DNA of 64,000 bases. Origin: Sediminicola arcticus. Its GTDB lineage: Bacteria; Bacteroidota; Bacteroidia; Flavobacteriales; Flavobacteriaceae. The stretch lies in contig NZ_JBEXAE010000007.1 of the NCBI RefSeq assembly GCF_040566695.1, positions 69,957-133,956 on the forward strand, read 5' to 3'. Positions 44,718 to 55,020 of the stretch are shown piece by piece. The notes beneath the pieces were generated by a model that was not told the origin of the DNA, made no database searches, and was given only the letters and a program-made list of their open reading frames with translations. Numbering within the stretch: the first letter of the stretch is position 1; each line of letters starts with the position of its first letter. A program made the translations under genes and the position numbers.

Positions 44718-45410
44718 CTATTTTTTCTTTTTACTTAGATCTGGATTAATGAATACACCTATCTGTATCCTATCAAAATTTCCTGAGGTAAAGTGGTTTT
44801 TAAGATATCCTAACTGCATACTGCTATTCTTGGTAATTTGGATACCTAATGCTGCATAAAGCCTATTTTGGCCGAAAGCTTCGTCTTGAAGATTAATAAA
44901 AATTTCATTATAAAAATTCAGAAAAAATGTATCGGTTAAAGGCAAAGTGGCCTGTAAGCGGTAGCGTGCACGGTGTTGGGTTTCCGTACCATTATTGCTC
45001 AAATCCCTAGTATCAATAAAGCGTTGTTCCAATCTGTATCTGTGTTCAATAAGAAACTCCCAAAGTTTGTTTTTTAGGATCAATTGCTCAAAAATTCGGT
45101 GTTCTAAAATTTGATTGCCAAGAAATGAGGCATCTTCGAAGGTGGGATCGGTATCTATATAGGCATATCCAAAAGTAACAAAAGTATCTTCGTTCATGTG
45201 ATAATTAAGCCCTGTTCGTAAGAGTAATTGGTTAAAATTACTTGTTGTCTCATAGTATCTGAATTGAGCTTCTGAATGAACACTTAATTTGTCAGCTATT
45301 TTATTGGTGCCAAAATACATGTACCAAGCTCCAAGCTGGTCTTCCCCGGTTTCTTGGGCATTTATACAGAAGGTGAGCATTAGGATACATAATGTGATAA
45401 TTCTTTTCAT
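44718..45410 (-). CDS. DUF2490 outer-membrane-like protein
   Basis: 230 residues from ATG 45410 where the signal peptide MKRIITLCILMLTFCINAQ starts; the open frame further upstream has no signal. The body is a series of alternating beta strands with aromatic ends (LGAWYMYFGTNKI, RYRLQATLPLTDTFFLNFYNE), typical of a small outer-membrane barrel of the DUF2490 family. It is the upstream partner of the hydrolase-OsmC fusion with no space between them. Function unknown. Confidence 0.85.
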   Translation of the reverse strand: MKRIITLCILMLTFCINAQETGEDQLGAWYMYFGTNKIADKLSVHSEAQFRYYETTSNFNQLLLRTGLNYHMNEDTFVTFGYAYIDTDPTFEDASFLGNQILEHRIFEQLILKNKLWEFLIEHRYRLEQRFIDTRDLSNNGTETQHRARYRLQATLPLTDTFFLNFYNEIFINLQDEAFGQNRLYAALGIQITKNSSMQLGYLKNHFTSGNFDRIQIGVFINPDLSKKKK

Positions 45411-45420
45411 AGTGCTATTA

Positions 45421-45462
45421 AAATTTAAGCTTCCCGTTCTGAAGTTCAAAAGGGGAAGCTTA
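45421..45462 (-). terminator. Weak terminator after the S9 peptidase gene
   Basis: AAGCTTCCC and GGGAAGCTT pair across a 17-nt loop with an AT-rich tail on the minus strand. It lies between the S9 peptidase stop (45481) and the DUF2490 start (45410). Confidence 0.55.
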
Positions 45463-45480
45463 TATGGTTAAAGTTATTTT

Positions 45481-47427
45481 TTAATTGTCTGATTCCATAT
45501 GAATCTTGGAGCCATCTTGAATAGGCGCTGCCTTTTCCTTTTTTAAATAAAGATCTAAGAATTCCAATACCTTTCCATAAGCTGTAATTTGATTTTCTTT
45601 CTTTACAAACCCATGTCCTTCATCTTCAAATAACACATATTCTACAGGAACCCCGTTTTTCTTAACGCCGGCAACAATCTCATCAGATTCTACTTGAAGT
45701 ACGCGAGGATCTTGAGAACCTTGTAGCACAATTAATGGCTTTGTCACCTTATCGGTATGGAATAATGGAGATATCTGCCTAAGTCGAATTGAATCAGCGC
45801 TATTAGGGTCACCCAGTTCTTTATAAAGCGCTTCTTTCTGGGCCTCCCACCAGGGTGGTATACTTCTCAAAGTCCTTATCCAGTTGGTAACTCCAAATAA
45901 ATTTACTCCGACTGCAAATTCCTCAGGCGTAAATGTCAGTGCAGCCATGGTCATATAACCTCCATAAGATCCTCCAATAATTCCAATTTTTGAAGCATCA
46001 ATTTCTGGTTGATTGGCCAACCAATTTTTTCCTTCAACACAATCCTTTAAATCCTTGTCTCCATGATTTAGATCGTCCATTTGGTAAAAGGACTTGCCGT
46101 AACCACTACTACCCCTATTGTTAACCGCTAGAACAGCATACCCATGATTGACAAGATATTGTATAAAAGAACTGAAATTTTGTCTGGACTGACCTCCTGG
46201 ACCACCATGCACCCAGACTAGGGCTGGAACCTTTTTATCTGCTGTGGCTTGATGTGGCTTATAATAAATAGCAGGAATTTCCACACCATCAAAGGATGTA
46301 TAACGGATAACCTCTGCAGTGACCAGATCTTGTCCTTGAATTTCGTTATTCAAAACATGTGTAAGTTGATTCTGTTTTTTAGTGTCTAAATTGTAGACAT
46401 ATAGGTTAGAGGGGGTTTGTGATCCTCCAGCATAAAAACGCATCAATTTTTCATCGTCTGAAAAGCGAACATCGGTGATGTCCATACTATCAAAAGTAGG
46501 CAACTCAATATTTTTGCCAGTGGCCACTTCCATTACTTCAATCATATTCTTAGCATCTTGGTTGATGTAGGTCACTTGAAAAGTACCGTTTTCCGTAAAA
46601 TAGCTGCCCGAAATATCCCATTTGCGCTCCATGACCTTCTCATAGGTCTTGTCCTTAATATTATATTTCATGAGATAGGCGAATTCTGCCCCGTCGTCCG
46701 TGGTATAATATAAGGAGTTGCCATCTGGGGAAAAATCTTCCCCGCTATTGGCACTTTGGTTCTGATTTATTTTGGTCATGGATTTCTCTTTTCTGTTGTA
46801 AAGAAATAAATCCGAATCATTAGTGTTTATAGGCTTAATTAACAAGATTAGATTCTTGTCATCAGAAATAGGACCAATATAATACCCATCTTCATTTTTG
46901 TACATCAAGGTAGGAGTGAAGGTCTCCAAATCCATCTCATAAAGATCGGTATATCTTTTGTCCCGTTTATTGGACGTGTACAGAAAACTATTTTTGGCTT
47001 TCGTCCAACCATAAAATGAGGCCTTTGCCCCAGTATCTGGGGTGAGATCTTTATGAGTGCCATCAATGTTTCTTATGTAGATGTGATCAATCTCATCTCC
47101 ATTATTATCCATAGTAAAGAGCATACGCTCATCCTTTGGAAAGTAAGAAATGGCAAACACTGATGAAGTGTCTGAAGCGGATACTGGCATAAATTCTCCT
47201 CCTTCAACCGCAACAGTATACATATTGTAAATTCCCGAACGATTACTGGAAACTAATAATTTTGACTGGTCTGGAGAAAAACTCCCACCGTTGATGGATT
47301 CGTTATCCATCATCTGTTCTATAGTATAGGTTTTTAGATTGTCTGCTATAGTTGGTGCGGAATCTTCTTTCTTATCCTTACACCCCCACATGAGGACTAT
47401 GGATAATAGGGTGATAATTTTTTTCAT
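45481..47427 (-). CDS. S9-family prolyl oligopeptidase-like peptidase, lipoprotein
   Basis: 648 residues. Lipoprotein signal ending WGC (Cys 16). A beta-propeller-type N-terminal part (about 40-370) precedes the alpha/beta-hydrolase catalytic domain: GGSYGG at 485-490 (S487), D573 (GSQDPR) and H605 (EGHGF). The oxyanion-type HGGPGG is at 408-413. Such enzymes cleave short peptides, often after proline or acting as dipeptidyl or acylaminoacyl peptidases, in the periplasm. It follows the BNR-repeat gene by 10 bp. Together with the upstream amidohydrolases it suggests peptide use. Confidence 0.93.
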   Translation of the reverse strand: MKKIITLLSIVLMWGCKDKKEDSAPTIADNLKTYTIEQMMDNESINGGSFSPDQSKLLVSSNRSGIYNMYTVAVEGGEFMPVSASDTSSVFAISYFPKDERMLFTMDNNGDEIDHIYIRNIDGTHKDLTPDTGAKASFYGWTKAKNSFLYTSNKRDKRYTDLYEMDLETFTPTLMYKNEDGYYIGPISDDKNLILLIKPINTNDSDLFLYNRKEKSMTKINQNQSANSGEDFSPDGNSLYYTTDDGAEFAYLMKYNIKDKTYEKVMERKWDISGSYFTENGTFQVTYINQDAKNMIEVMEVATGKNIELPTFDSMDITDVRFSDDEKLMRFYAGGSQTPSNLYVYNLDTKKQNQLTHVLNNEIQGQDLVTAEVIRYTSFDGVEIPAIYYKPHQATADKKVPALVWVHGGPGGQSRQNFSSFIQYLVNHGYAVLAVNNRGSSGYGKSFYQMDDLNHGDKDLKDCVEGKNWLANQPEIDASKIGIIGGSYGGYMTMAALTFTPEEFAVGVNLFGVTNWIRTLRSIPPWWEAQKEALYKELGDPNSADSIRLRQISPLFHTDKVTKPLIVLQGSQDPRVLQVESDEIVAGVKKNGVPVEYVLFEDEGHGFVKKENQITAYGKVLEFLDLYLKKEKAAPIQDGSKIHMESDN

Positions 47428-47437
47428 CTTTTTTAGA

Positions 47438-50400
47438 TTAGTTCATCATAAATTTTTTGGTTTCCTTAAAGGGAGAATTATCCAATTGCTCTATGGATAC
47501 TCTGTAATTCTTCCATTTAGTATCAAAAAAGGTGTTGGTGGCCTCCAAGGCTTTTGCAAGCTCCTCTTCAGCATATTGCACCAATTTCTTCTCTGTGGTG
47601 GTAATCCCATTTTGCCTGCTTTCTACATACCCACTAGCCACGCCAATACGTTGCATTACAGTTATTTCAGGATTTCTAGTAATTCCCTGACGCTTATCGT
47701 CTTTACCTAGGTAAAGAGCCATAACAGTATCTATTTCCTTTATAATGTCACTAGAGGCCTTGATCTGGTCTTTGTACTTTTCTTTATCTAGTTCTTTCAA
47801 ATCTTTTTGGCTTTGCTCGGCCACAACCTTACTTTCTGCCAATTGTTTTACGGCATTTGCCGCGGTCTGTGCATACCCTTCCAATGTTTTTGAAATCTCG
47901 TAAATCTCATTAATGGAGGCAGTGGAAACATCTAGCCTAGGATCAGATTTTACTTCAATCATGGTTTCACCCGTAGCTTCTCCGTATGAGATTACTACTT
48001 TATAGGTTCCTGGTTTTACCTTCACTCCACTAGGCTCTGTTTTTCTTTTGCTAATTTTTCTAGACGCTCTATCTGGACCTTTTTCATCCATTCTCCAATA
48101 GATTCGATGAAAGCCTGCTTTCTCTGGTGTCTTATATTTTAAGGTTCTAATTAAGCGGTCTCCATCATAGATGTTGAATGCAATAGAATCTTTTGTCTTC
48201 ACATCTTTTTTGTCCTCCTCCTTAGATTCTTCTCCATCGTTGTCCTCTTTTTTATCGTCTTTGGAATCGGCCTTTTTACCTTCTTTTAAGTAGTAGGTGA
48301 TCATAGCTCCTTCTTTTCTATTCTCACCATTATATAAATCATCGGCTCCAAATCTACTTCCTGTGGGTTGTTGATATGCCGCTTGATAGGCCGTTGGTGG
48401 TGTGAAAATGGAAATCTCCTTATTTAAAATGGTCTTATCCGAGGTTATAGCTCGTAATGGGCGTATATCATCTAATACCCATGCGGCCCTTCCAAAGGTT
48501 CCAATCACTAAATCTTGTTCCCTTGGGTGAATCGCTAAATCCTTTGTAGAAACTGTAGGAAAACCTTCGGTCCATTTCTGCCATTGGGTTCCAGCATCCA
48601 TAGTAACATACAATCCGTCATCGGTACCCATGAACATTAAGTTAGGGTTTTCAGTATCTTCAATGATGGATAAGGTATATCCTTTTACATCTGATTGATC
48701 CACAATGCGCTCCCATGTTTTACCATAGTTCTTTGTTCTGTAGGCGTAAGGCGTATAGTTGAACCTTCTGTAATCATTGGCGATTAATAAGGCTTCTCCT
48801 TTATTTTTACTTGAGGCCCTTATTTGTGGAATCCAGCTTCCTGCCGGTAATCCTTTAATATTGGCAGTAACTTCGGTCCAAGTTGTTCCCCCATTTTGGG
48901 TATAATGTACACGTCCATCATCCGTACCAATCCACATCATATCCTTCTCTATAGAAGATGGCTCTATTACTAAAATGGTACAATGGTTTTCGGCACCTGT
49001 GGCATCCATGGTGAGTCCACCACTTTCACTTTGTTTTTGTTTTTCGGGATCATTGGTGGTCAAGTCCGGGGAAATGACTTTCCATGTGAGACCTTTATCC
49101 GTACTCTTGTGTACAAATTGGCTCCCAAAATAAACGGTACTGTTATCAAAAGGATCTTGTCCTATCCCAGAATTCCAGTTGAAGCGTAGCTTTGTTTCCG
49201 CATCTGGTGGAGTAGGTCTTACAATATAGTTGTTTCCTGTTTTCCAATCGTAGCGAGAAACATATCCTTGCTGACTCATGGCATAACCAAATTGAGAGTC
49301 ATCCTTGTCTGGTACAACATCAAAGCCATCGCCAAAAGCAATCTCTTGCCAGTAACTATTTCGGATCCCTTGTTCTTTCCAAACGTACGCAGGTCCTCTC
49401 CAAGAACCGTTGTCCTGCATACCCCCGTATACATTATAAGGGAACTCGTTATCAGTACTGATATGATAAAACTGGGCCACGGGAAGGTTTCCGATAAACC
49501 TCCATGATTGTCCACCATCTTTGGTGATGTTCATTCCCCCATCATTTCCATCCATCATAAATTGGCCGTTCTCTGGATGAATCCACCAGGCGTGGTGATC
49601 TGGGTGAACCCCATTATCCGCGCCATATGCAGGCATTAATTCCTTGAAATTTTTTCCGCCATCTTCAGATACATTAATATAAGTAAAGACAGAATAAACT
49701 CTATTTTCATTCTGTGGATCTACATAGATCTCAGAATAATAAAAAGGTCTATTTCCTATATCTTCCTTATCATTTATTTTTTCCCATTTAAAACCACCAT
49801 CAGTAGATTTGTAGAGGGCATTTTTTTTGGCCTCCACTAAAGCGTAGACTACATTGGGTTTGTTTCTGGCTATAGCAATCCCAATTCTACCCAATTCTCC
49901 TTTTGGTAATCCTTCCTTCTCGGTTAGTTTCTTCCATGTTTTTCCTCCATCATGGGTCATATGCAAGCCACTACCTTCTCCGCCTGATTTAAAGAACCAA
50001 GGGTCTCTTTTATGTTCCCACATGGCCGCAATTAATTTATTTGGATTTGTAGGGTCCATAACAAGATCGGCAACACCTGTTTTATTATTGACAAAAAGAA
50101 TTTTTTCCCAGGTGGCTCCGCCGTCCGTTGTTTTGAATACCCCTCTTTCTGGGTGTTCTCCCCAAGGCGATCCAATAGCACCCACATAAACCGTATTTGG
50201 ATCAGTTGGGTCTATTACTATTCTATGGATGTGTCTTGTTTTTTCTAATCCCATGGAAATCCAGTTCTTGCCGCCATCCAAGGATTTGTAAATACCATAC
50301 CCACCATTTAAACTATTTCTTGGGTTCCCTTCTCCAGTACCTACCCAAATAACAGAGGGATTGGATTGTTGGATGGCTACTGCCCCAATAGAAGCAGTTA

Positions 50401-50650
50401 CCTCTTTATTGAAAATTGGTTCCCATTTGATTCCTCCGGAGGTAGATTTCCAAAGGCCACCAGAAGCAGTTCCTACATACATGACATCAGGATTGTCATG
50501 TACCGCGTCTATGGCGGTCACACGGCCACTCATCCCAGCCGGACCTATGTTTCTTGGTTTTAAATCTTGGACCATGTCCATTGTAAATTGTTGTGCAGAT
50601 GTGCACAGTGATGCGAAAAGCATCACTAGAAGAAGTAATTTTTTAGTCAT
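47438..50650 (-). CDS. Exported BNR/sortilin-like beta-propeller protein
   Basis: 1070 residues with a signal peptide (1-18). About 25-730 holds many BNR/Asp-box-like units (SLDGGKNWISMG, TTDGGATWEKI, THDGGKTWKKL, STDGGFKWEKI, TQNGGTTWTEV and others), as in sortilin/VPS10 and sialidase-type propellers. A lysine/glutamate-rich insert lies at about 790-830, an Ig-like strand domain at about 830-930, and the last 140 residues are coiled-coil-like helices. Homologues are often labelled glycosyl hydrolases, but no catalytic acid/base set is visible and I would not assign an enzyme activity. Forms a unit with the S9 peptidase (10-bp gap). Confidence 0.85.
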   Translation of the reverse strand: MTKKLLLLVMLFASLCTSAQQFTMDMVQDLKPRNIGPAGMSGRVTAIDAVHDNPDVMYVGTASGGLWKSTSGGIKWEPIFNKEVTASIGAVAIQQSNPSVIWVGTGEGNPRNSLNGGYGIYKSLDGGKNWISMGLEKTRHIHRIVIDPTDPNTVYVGAIGSPWGEHPERGVFKTTDGGATWEKILFVNNKTGVADLVMDPTNPNKLIAAMWEHKRDPWFFKSGGEGSGLHMTHDGGKTWKKLTEKEGLPKGELGRIGIAIARNKPNVVYALVEAKKNALYKSTDGGFKWEKINDKEDIGNRPFYYSEIYVDPQNENRVYSVFTYINVSEDGGKNFKELMPAYGADNGVHPDHHAWWIHPENGQFMMDGNDGGMNITKDGGQSWRFIGNLPVAQFYHISTDNEFPYNVYGGMQDNGSWRGPAYVWKEQGIRNSYWQEIAFGDGFDVVPDKDDSQFGYAMSQQGYVSRYDWKTGNNYIVRPTPPDAETKLRFNWNSGIGQDPFDNSTVYFGSQFVHKSTDKGLTWKVISPDLTTNDPEKQKQSESGGLTMDATGAENHCTILVIEPSSIEKDMMWIGTDDGRVHYTQNGGTTWTEVTANIKGLPAGSWIPQIRASSKNKGEALLIANDYRRFNYTPYAYRTKNYGKTWERIVDQSDVKGYTLSIIEDTENPNLMFMGTDDGLYVTMDAGTQWQKWTEGFPTVSTKDLAIHPREQDLVIGTFGRAAWVLDDIRPLRAITSDKTILNKEISIFTPPTAYQAAYQQPTGSRFGADDLYNGENRKEGAMITYYLKEGKKADSKDDKKEDNDGEESKEEDKKDVKTKDSIAFNIYDGDRLIRTLKYKTPEKAGFHRIYWRMDEKGPDRASRKISKRKTEPSGVKVKPGTYKVVISYGEATGETMIEVKSDPRLDVSTASINEIYEISKTLEGYAQTAANAVKQLAESKVVAEQSQKDLKELDKEKYKDQIKASSDIIKEIDTVMALYLGKDDKRQGITRNPEITVMQRIGVASGYVESRQNGITTTEKKLVQYAEEELAKALEATNTFFDTKWKNYRVSIEQLDNSPFKETKKFMMN

Positions 50651-50746
50651 CTTATAAATCGGTTAATTAGTCGTTTTAAAGATAACCAAATCTAACTACA
50701 GTATTCTTAAAGGTCTGTTAAGGAATTAGTTGTTGGGATATGCAAC

Positions 50747-50796
50747 AAAAAGGGAAACCATAACATTGCTTGCACAGTATTTTTGGTATCCCTTTG
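50747..50796 (-). terminator. Terminator after the amidohydrolase/amidase operon
   Basis: AAGGGAAACCA and TGGTATCCCTT pair with one mismatch; on the minus strand CCCTTTTTG follows. It marks the boundary between the 56436-50839 unit and the BNR/S9 unit. Confidence 0.65.
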
Positions 50797-50838
50797 TTAT
50801 TTAGTTATTTAAGCTTCTGTAACTTTTTATTCAGGAGC

Positions 50839-52089
50839 CTACTCGTTTTTATAAACCACTCCATTTTTCATCACAAATTTAACATCCTTCATTTTGGAAA
50901 TATCCTTCATTGGATTCCCATCTATGGCAATGATGTCTGCCAAGAAGTCCTTTTTTACCTCCCCAAGGTTTTTTAGGTGGAAAATACGTGCATTGCCTGA
51001 TGTTGCGGCCTGCAGAGATGCTAAGGAAGTCATTCCATAAGCTACCATAAGTTCCAGTTCCCTACTATTTTCACCATGGGTAAATACCCCTACATCACCA
51101 CCAAAAACAATATCCACCCCTGCTTGTAAGGCCAATTTAAAAGATTCTTTTTTCTCGGTAATACGTTCTGGCTCCTTACCTGTTAGCTTGTTCCAACCAT
51201 TGTATTGTTCTATGGCATCGCCCGCTGCTAGGGTAGGGCAAAGGGCTACTCCTTTTTCCTTCATCAATTTAAAGATTTCTAAAGTGCCACCATCTCCATG
51301 TTCTATGGTCTCAACGCCTCCTAAAATTGCTCTGCGCATTCCCTCAGGTGTTCCGGCATGTGCTACCACATATTTACCGGCACTTGTTGCGGTGGCTACC
51401 ATAGCCTCTATTTCTTCCAATAGGAAAGTGGGCTGGGAGGGTTCCCCACTACCCCAACGGTAGTCTGCATATATTTTGATAAAATTGGCTCCATTGCCCA
51501 TTTGTCTACGAACGGTTCTTATAACTTCTTCTGTTCCGCTGGCCTCTTCGGCTCCTAAAGGGACATGAACCCCATCGTGAAAGCCTTTTGGGCCATAGGC
51601 ACCCGTGGCAACAATAGCTGGGCCTGCAACCAAAAGTCGAGGGCCACTTATGATTCCTTCCTCAATAGTTTTTTTAAGATAAACATCACTATAACCTGCG
51701 CCTTCCGCACCTAAATCGCGCATGGTGGTGATCCCTGCCATAAGTGAGTTTTTGGCATGTACCGTGCCTCTTATGGCTCTTTCCACTGGGGATTCCTTTA
51801 ATACCTGGTCGTTCCAAGAGGTTTCGTTATACGGATGTAGCAAAAGGTGGGAATGACCTTCTATAAGACCTGGCATTAAAGTCATGCCGTCTAATTTTAT
51901 TTCAGAAGTATAGGATAATGGTTTCAAGTCTCCTTCCTTTCCTGCGAAGGCAATAGTATTACCATTCACTAAAACCACCCAATTATCATGTAGTGCTTTT
52001 CCATCAAAAACCCTATCGGGTCTTAAAAGAGTTTGTGAAAAGGTAAGTGTGGTGGTAAAGGTTAAGGCAAGGGTAATAAGTATCCTCAT
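50839..52089 (-). CDS. Exported amidohydrolase-superfamily enzyme
   Basis: 416 residues with a signal peptide (1-18). Metal-dependent amidohydrolase landmarks: HSH after the barrel start (GLIEGHSHLLLHP), carboxylated-lysine candidate in FIKIYADYRW, HAG (VVAHAGTPEG), EHGDG, and the final Asp in FGGDVGV. Related exported enzymes act on Xaa-Pro or other N-acyl dipeptides, and imidazolonepropionase-like members open cyclic ureides. It is the last gene of a four-gene unit and follows the amidase by 12 bp. Confidence 0.88.
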   Translation of the reverse strand: MRILITLALTFTTTLTFSQTLLRPDRVFDGKALHDNWVVLVNGNTIAFAGKEGDLKPLSYTSEIKLDGMTLMPGLIEGHSHLLLHPYNETSWNDQVLKESPVERAIRGTVHAKNSLMAGITTMRDLGAEGAGYSDVYLKKTIEEGIISGPRLLVAGPAIVATGAYGPKGFHDGVHVPLGAEEASGTEEVIRTVRRQMGNGANFIKIYADYRWGSGEPSQPTFLLEEIEAMVATATSAGKYVVAHAGTPEGMRRAILGGVETIEHGDGGTLEIFKLMKEKGVALCPTLAAGDAIEQYNGWNKLTGKEPERITEKKESFKLALQAGVDIVFGGDVGVFTHGENSRELELMVAYGMTSLASLQAATSGNARIFHLKNLGEVKKDFLADIIAIDGNPMKDISKMKDVKFVMKNGVVYKNE

Positions 52090-52101
52090 TTTCTATCGTA
52101 T

Positions 52102-53628
52102 TTATAAGTTAGGTTTTTTTCTATGTTTGGTTCCTTGTTCATAGGAATAGGTCAATTTTATCAAGGTAGGTTCAGCGTACATACGTCCCAGAAATTGTAA
52201 GCCTACGGGGAGATTTCCTTTTATAAAGCCCATTGGTACTGTAAATGCAGGCTGTCCTGTATGTGGCGCAATTACCTGACTATTATCTCCTTTATATTCC
52301 TCTTCAAAATGAGCTATGGTAGCAGGTCTGTTGTTCCAACTAGGATAAACTATGGCATCTAAATTCATTTCGTTCATCACCTTTTCAATGGCAGTGCGAA
52401 AAGCGATACTTCTTTCATCTTCATAAACGTTTGCACATGGAATTTCTGGGGCGGACGATCGTCCGTTTGGAGCATCGCGAAAATAAATGACACCTTCCTC
52501 AGCGTACACCGATTTGGAACCGATTCTTGCAATATCCTCAAGGGTTGCTATGGTATCGTTTTTTACAAATTCAGATAGGTAATTTTCTAGGTCTTGTTTA
52601 AATGCGTCACACCATTGATTCTTCCTTAATTCAGAAAAATTGGGAATTTCTATCGAATCCAAAATGGTTGCACCTAAGCCTTCCATATCTTTAATTGCTG
52701 CATTGAAAAGTAGTGTGATCTCTTTATCGGGGTTGTTATCGCTTAGCTCCCGCAAGACACCTATTCTGGAGCCCTTTAAACCATTTATATCTAAAAAATT
52801 GGTATAATCTTTTGCTACTTTTCCGTCGGAATTTTTTGTTATCGGATCTTTGGGATCATAACCCGAAATCATATTCAGAACCTTTGTAGCGTCTTCAACG
52901 GTGCGGCACATTGGCCCTCCAATGTCATTTCTAAGGTAAAGCGGGATGATACCGGCTCTGCTTGTTAGTCCCATGGTACTTCTAAAACCTACAAGCGCAT
53001 TATGTGAAGAAGGCCCTCTAATAGAATTACCTGTGTCAGAACCCAGACCAATAACCCCAAAATTGGCTGCAATGGAAGCTGCTGTACCACCACTTGAACC
53101 CGCTGGAACATAGTCTGTGTTGTAGGGATTGTGTGTTGTTCCATGGGTAGAGCTTTCTGAGTGCATAGGGCTAAAGGCCCATTCTGCCATATTGGACTTT
53201 GCAATAATAATAGCCCCCGCATCAATTAATTGCTGTACCATGGTAGCATTGCTATCAGGTCTAAAATCCTTTAACGCTAAGGATCCAGCAGTTGTGGGCA
53301 TTCCAATGGTATTAAAATTGTCCTTTACAATCATGGGAATTCCATGAAGCGGACGTAGCTTTCCCGTGGATTTAAATTCTTCATCTAGTCTTTTAGCAAT
53401 TGCCAAAGCTTCAGGGTTGATATAAGTAATAGCATTGATACTACTGTCTTTTGTTTTTATCCTGTCGATAAAGGCTTGTACCAATTGTTCACTATTGTAG
53501 ACTCCTTTGCTATAATTAGAATGTATTTCCGATATGGTCAATTCATCTAAACTAATATTGGTTTTTTTTTCTTGCTTGCAACCTATGGTAAGGAAGAGAA
53601 AAATTAAGATTGAGACTACTTTTTTCAT
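52102..53628 (-). CDS. Amidase-signature-family lipoprotein
   Basis: 508 residues from ATG 53628 (a TTG two codons upstream would overlap the preceding stop). Lipoprotein signal with TIGC (Cys 17). The amidase Ser-cisSer-Lys triad is present: K102 (MIVKDN), S178 (AGSSGG) and S202 (DTGNSIRG), with the standard 24-residue gap between the two serines. It hydrolyses an amide in the periplasm. Placed between amidohydrolase genes with 3-13 bp gaps, so one operon. The substrate is unknown. Confidence 0.93.
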   Translation of the reverse strand: MKKVVSILIFLFLTIGCKQEKKTNISLDELTISEIHSNYSKGVYNSEQLVQAFIDRIKTKDSSINAITYINPEALAIAKRLDEEFKSTGKLRPLHGIPMIVKDNFNTIGMPTTAGSLALKDFRPDSNATMVQQLIDAGAIIIAKSNMAEWAFSPMHSESSTHGTTHNPYNTDYVPAGSSGGTAASIAANFGVIGLGSDTGNSIRGPSSHNALVGFRSTMGLTSRAGIIPLYLRNDIGGPMCRTVEDATKVLNMISGYDPKDPITKNSDGKVAKDYTNFLDINGLKGSRIGVLRELSDNNPDKEITLLFNAAIKDMEGLGATILDSIEIPNFSELRKNQWCDAFKQDLENYLSEFVKNDTIATLEDIARIGSKSVYAEEGVIYFRDAPNGRSSAPEIPCANVYEDERSIAFRTAIEKVMNEMNLDAIVYPSWNNRPATIAHFEEEYKGDNSQVIAPHTGQPAFTVPMGFIKGNLPVGLQFLGRMYAEPTLIKLTYSYEQGTKHRKKPNL

Positions 53629-53630
53629 AA

Positions 53631-55007
53631 TCAATTGTCTATAGCATTATTGGCGATGTCTGCCAATTTTTTTGCTATCATTTCTTGTGAAAGCCATTTC
53701 CCCTGTACCATTACCCCTGATATCTGTTTAAAAGCTTCTGTGTTTTCCAAAGGATTGGCATTTAATAGAACCATATCGGCAGCTTGCCCTTCCTTAATTT
53801 CTCCAAATGACCCTTCCATTCCAAAGAATATAGCGGGATTTATGGTTCCCGATTGAAGAATTTCCAATGGGGTAAGACCAGCTAAACGCATACCTTCTAT
53901 CTCATGCTGAATCGAGAATCCAGGTACGTTAAATAATTGGGGGGCATCAGAACCCAGCAACATCCCATGACCTCCGTCCTGCAATTTTTTAATCAGTTCC
54001 CTTCTTATGGCTGTGAATTGATCCCATTGTTTCGTGTCAAAATTGGTATTCGGACCCGTGTACTCATCTTTTCTTTTCTTCCAGTCTGCCAAGGTGGAAG
54101 TTGGCATATATTTCATTTCGGGCTGTAGTAAAAGTTCATCTGAACTTACCGGGGCAAACCAGCGTTCAAATAAACTTTGAGTTGGAACGATCCATATTTT
54201 ATGTTCTTTGGCCATTTGTACTAGCTCATCCATTTTTGATAGGTCAGCTAGTGGGGTGAAATCATATCCGAAAAAGCCATTTTTTGTAGGATCTATATTC
54301 TTGCTTTCCGGCACCAATCCTTCTAAAAAGCCGTCTACATGATCTATTGCCGCATATTTACTTTTTAAGGCATGCCTAATACCAACAGCAACAGGTACAT
54401 GACCAGCAAATGGTATTCCCACCTCATTAGCGGTTAGCACTACTTGGTCAAACACATCCAATTGGATACCAGGGTGTATTTTCAGAAAATCATATCCTTC
54501 TTTTTTATACGTTGATATCTTTTCTATCGCTTCAGCTTTGGTTGGCACGGAATTTCCATTTAAGGATGGACTAGCAGTAAAGATTCTGGGACTTACTAGT
54601 TCACCTTTCTCTACTTTTTCACGCAAAGCCAAATGGGACGGATGTCCTAGCATACCCCTAATAGTAGTTATGCCATTAGAGAGATATAAAAAAAGAGTCT
54701 CTTCAATCCGTTCTTCACTCGTGGGAGGCTGGGGGATATGCGCATGCATTTCCGCCAGTCCAGGGATAAGGTATTTGCCTTTAGCATCAATTTGGGTAGT
54801 GAAATCTTCTGAGTGCTCAATAGATGGTTGGATGCTTTTTATTTTGCCGGAATCTATAATTACTTGTTGACTTTCTAAGATTTGTCCGTTTCTAACATCA
54901 ATAACATTGGCATTGGTAAATAGTATGGCAGTTTGGCTCACTTTTTCCTTACCAGGAGCGCAAGAAAATAAGATGGCAAAACTTAAAAGAAGGCTGATTT
55001 TTTTCAT
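53631..55007 (-). CDS. Amidohydrolase-superfamily lipoprotein
   Basis: 458 residues. Lipoprotein signal with LFSC (Cys 16). Metal-site motifs: HAH in AEMHAHIPQP, FLKIHPG with the candidate bridging Lys, GHVP, DHVDG and LGSDAPQ. A paralogue of the gene that follows upstream (55021-56436). Third gene in the operon order starting from 56436. Same probable class (dipeptide or N-acyl-amino-acid hydrolase), exact substrate unknown. Confidence 0.88.
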   Translation of the reverse strand: MKKISLLLSFAILFSCAPGKEKVSQTAILFTNANVIDVRNGQILESQQVIIDSGKIKSIQPSIEHSEDFTTQIDAKGKYLIPGLAEMHAHIPQPPTSEERIEETLFLYLSNGITTIRGMLGHPSHLALREKVEKGELVSPRIFTASPSLNGNSVPTKAEAIEKISTYKKEGYDFLKIHPGIQLDVFDQVVLTANEVGIPFAGHVPVAVGIRHALKSKYAAIDHVDGFLEGLVPESKNIDPTKNGFFGYDFTPLADLSKMDELVQMAKEHKIWIVPTQSLFERWFAPVSSDELLLQPEMKYMPTSTLADWKKRKDEYTGPNTNFDTKQWDQFTAIRRELIKKLQDGGHGMLLGSDAPQLFNVPGFSIQHEIEGMRLAGLTPLEILQSGTINPAIFFGMEGSFGEIKEGQAADMVLLNANPLENTEAFKQISGVMVQGKWLSQEMIAKKLADIANNAIDN

Positions 55008-55020
55008 TGCTATTGGAATC

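Noticed and set aside
47438..50650. Glycosyl hydrolase activity for the BNR protein
   Set aside because: BNR repeats alone do not show an enzyme; I see no catalytic acid/nucleophile set and keep it as a propeller protein.
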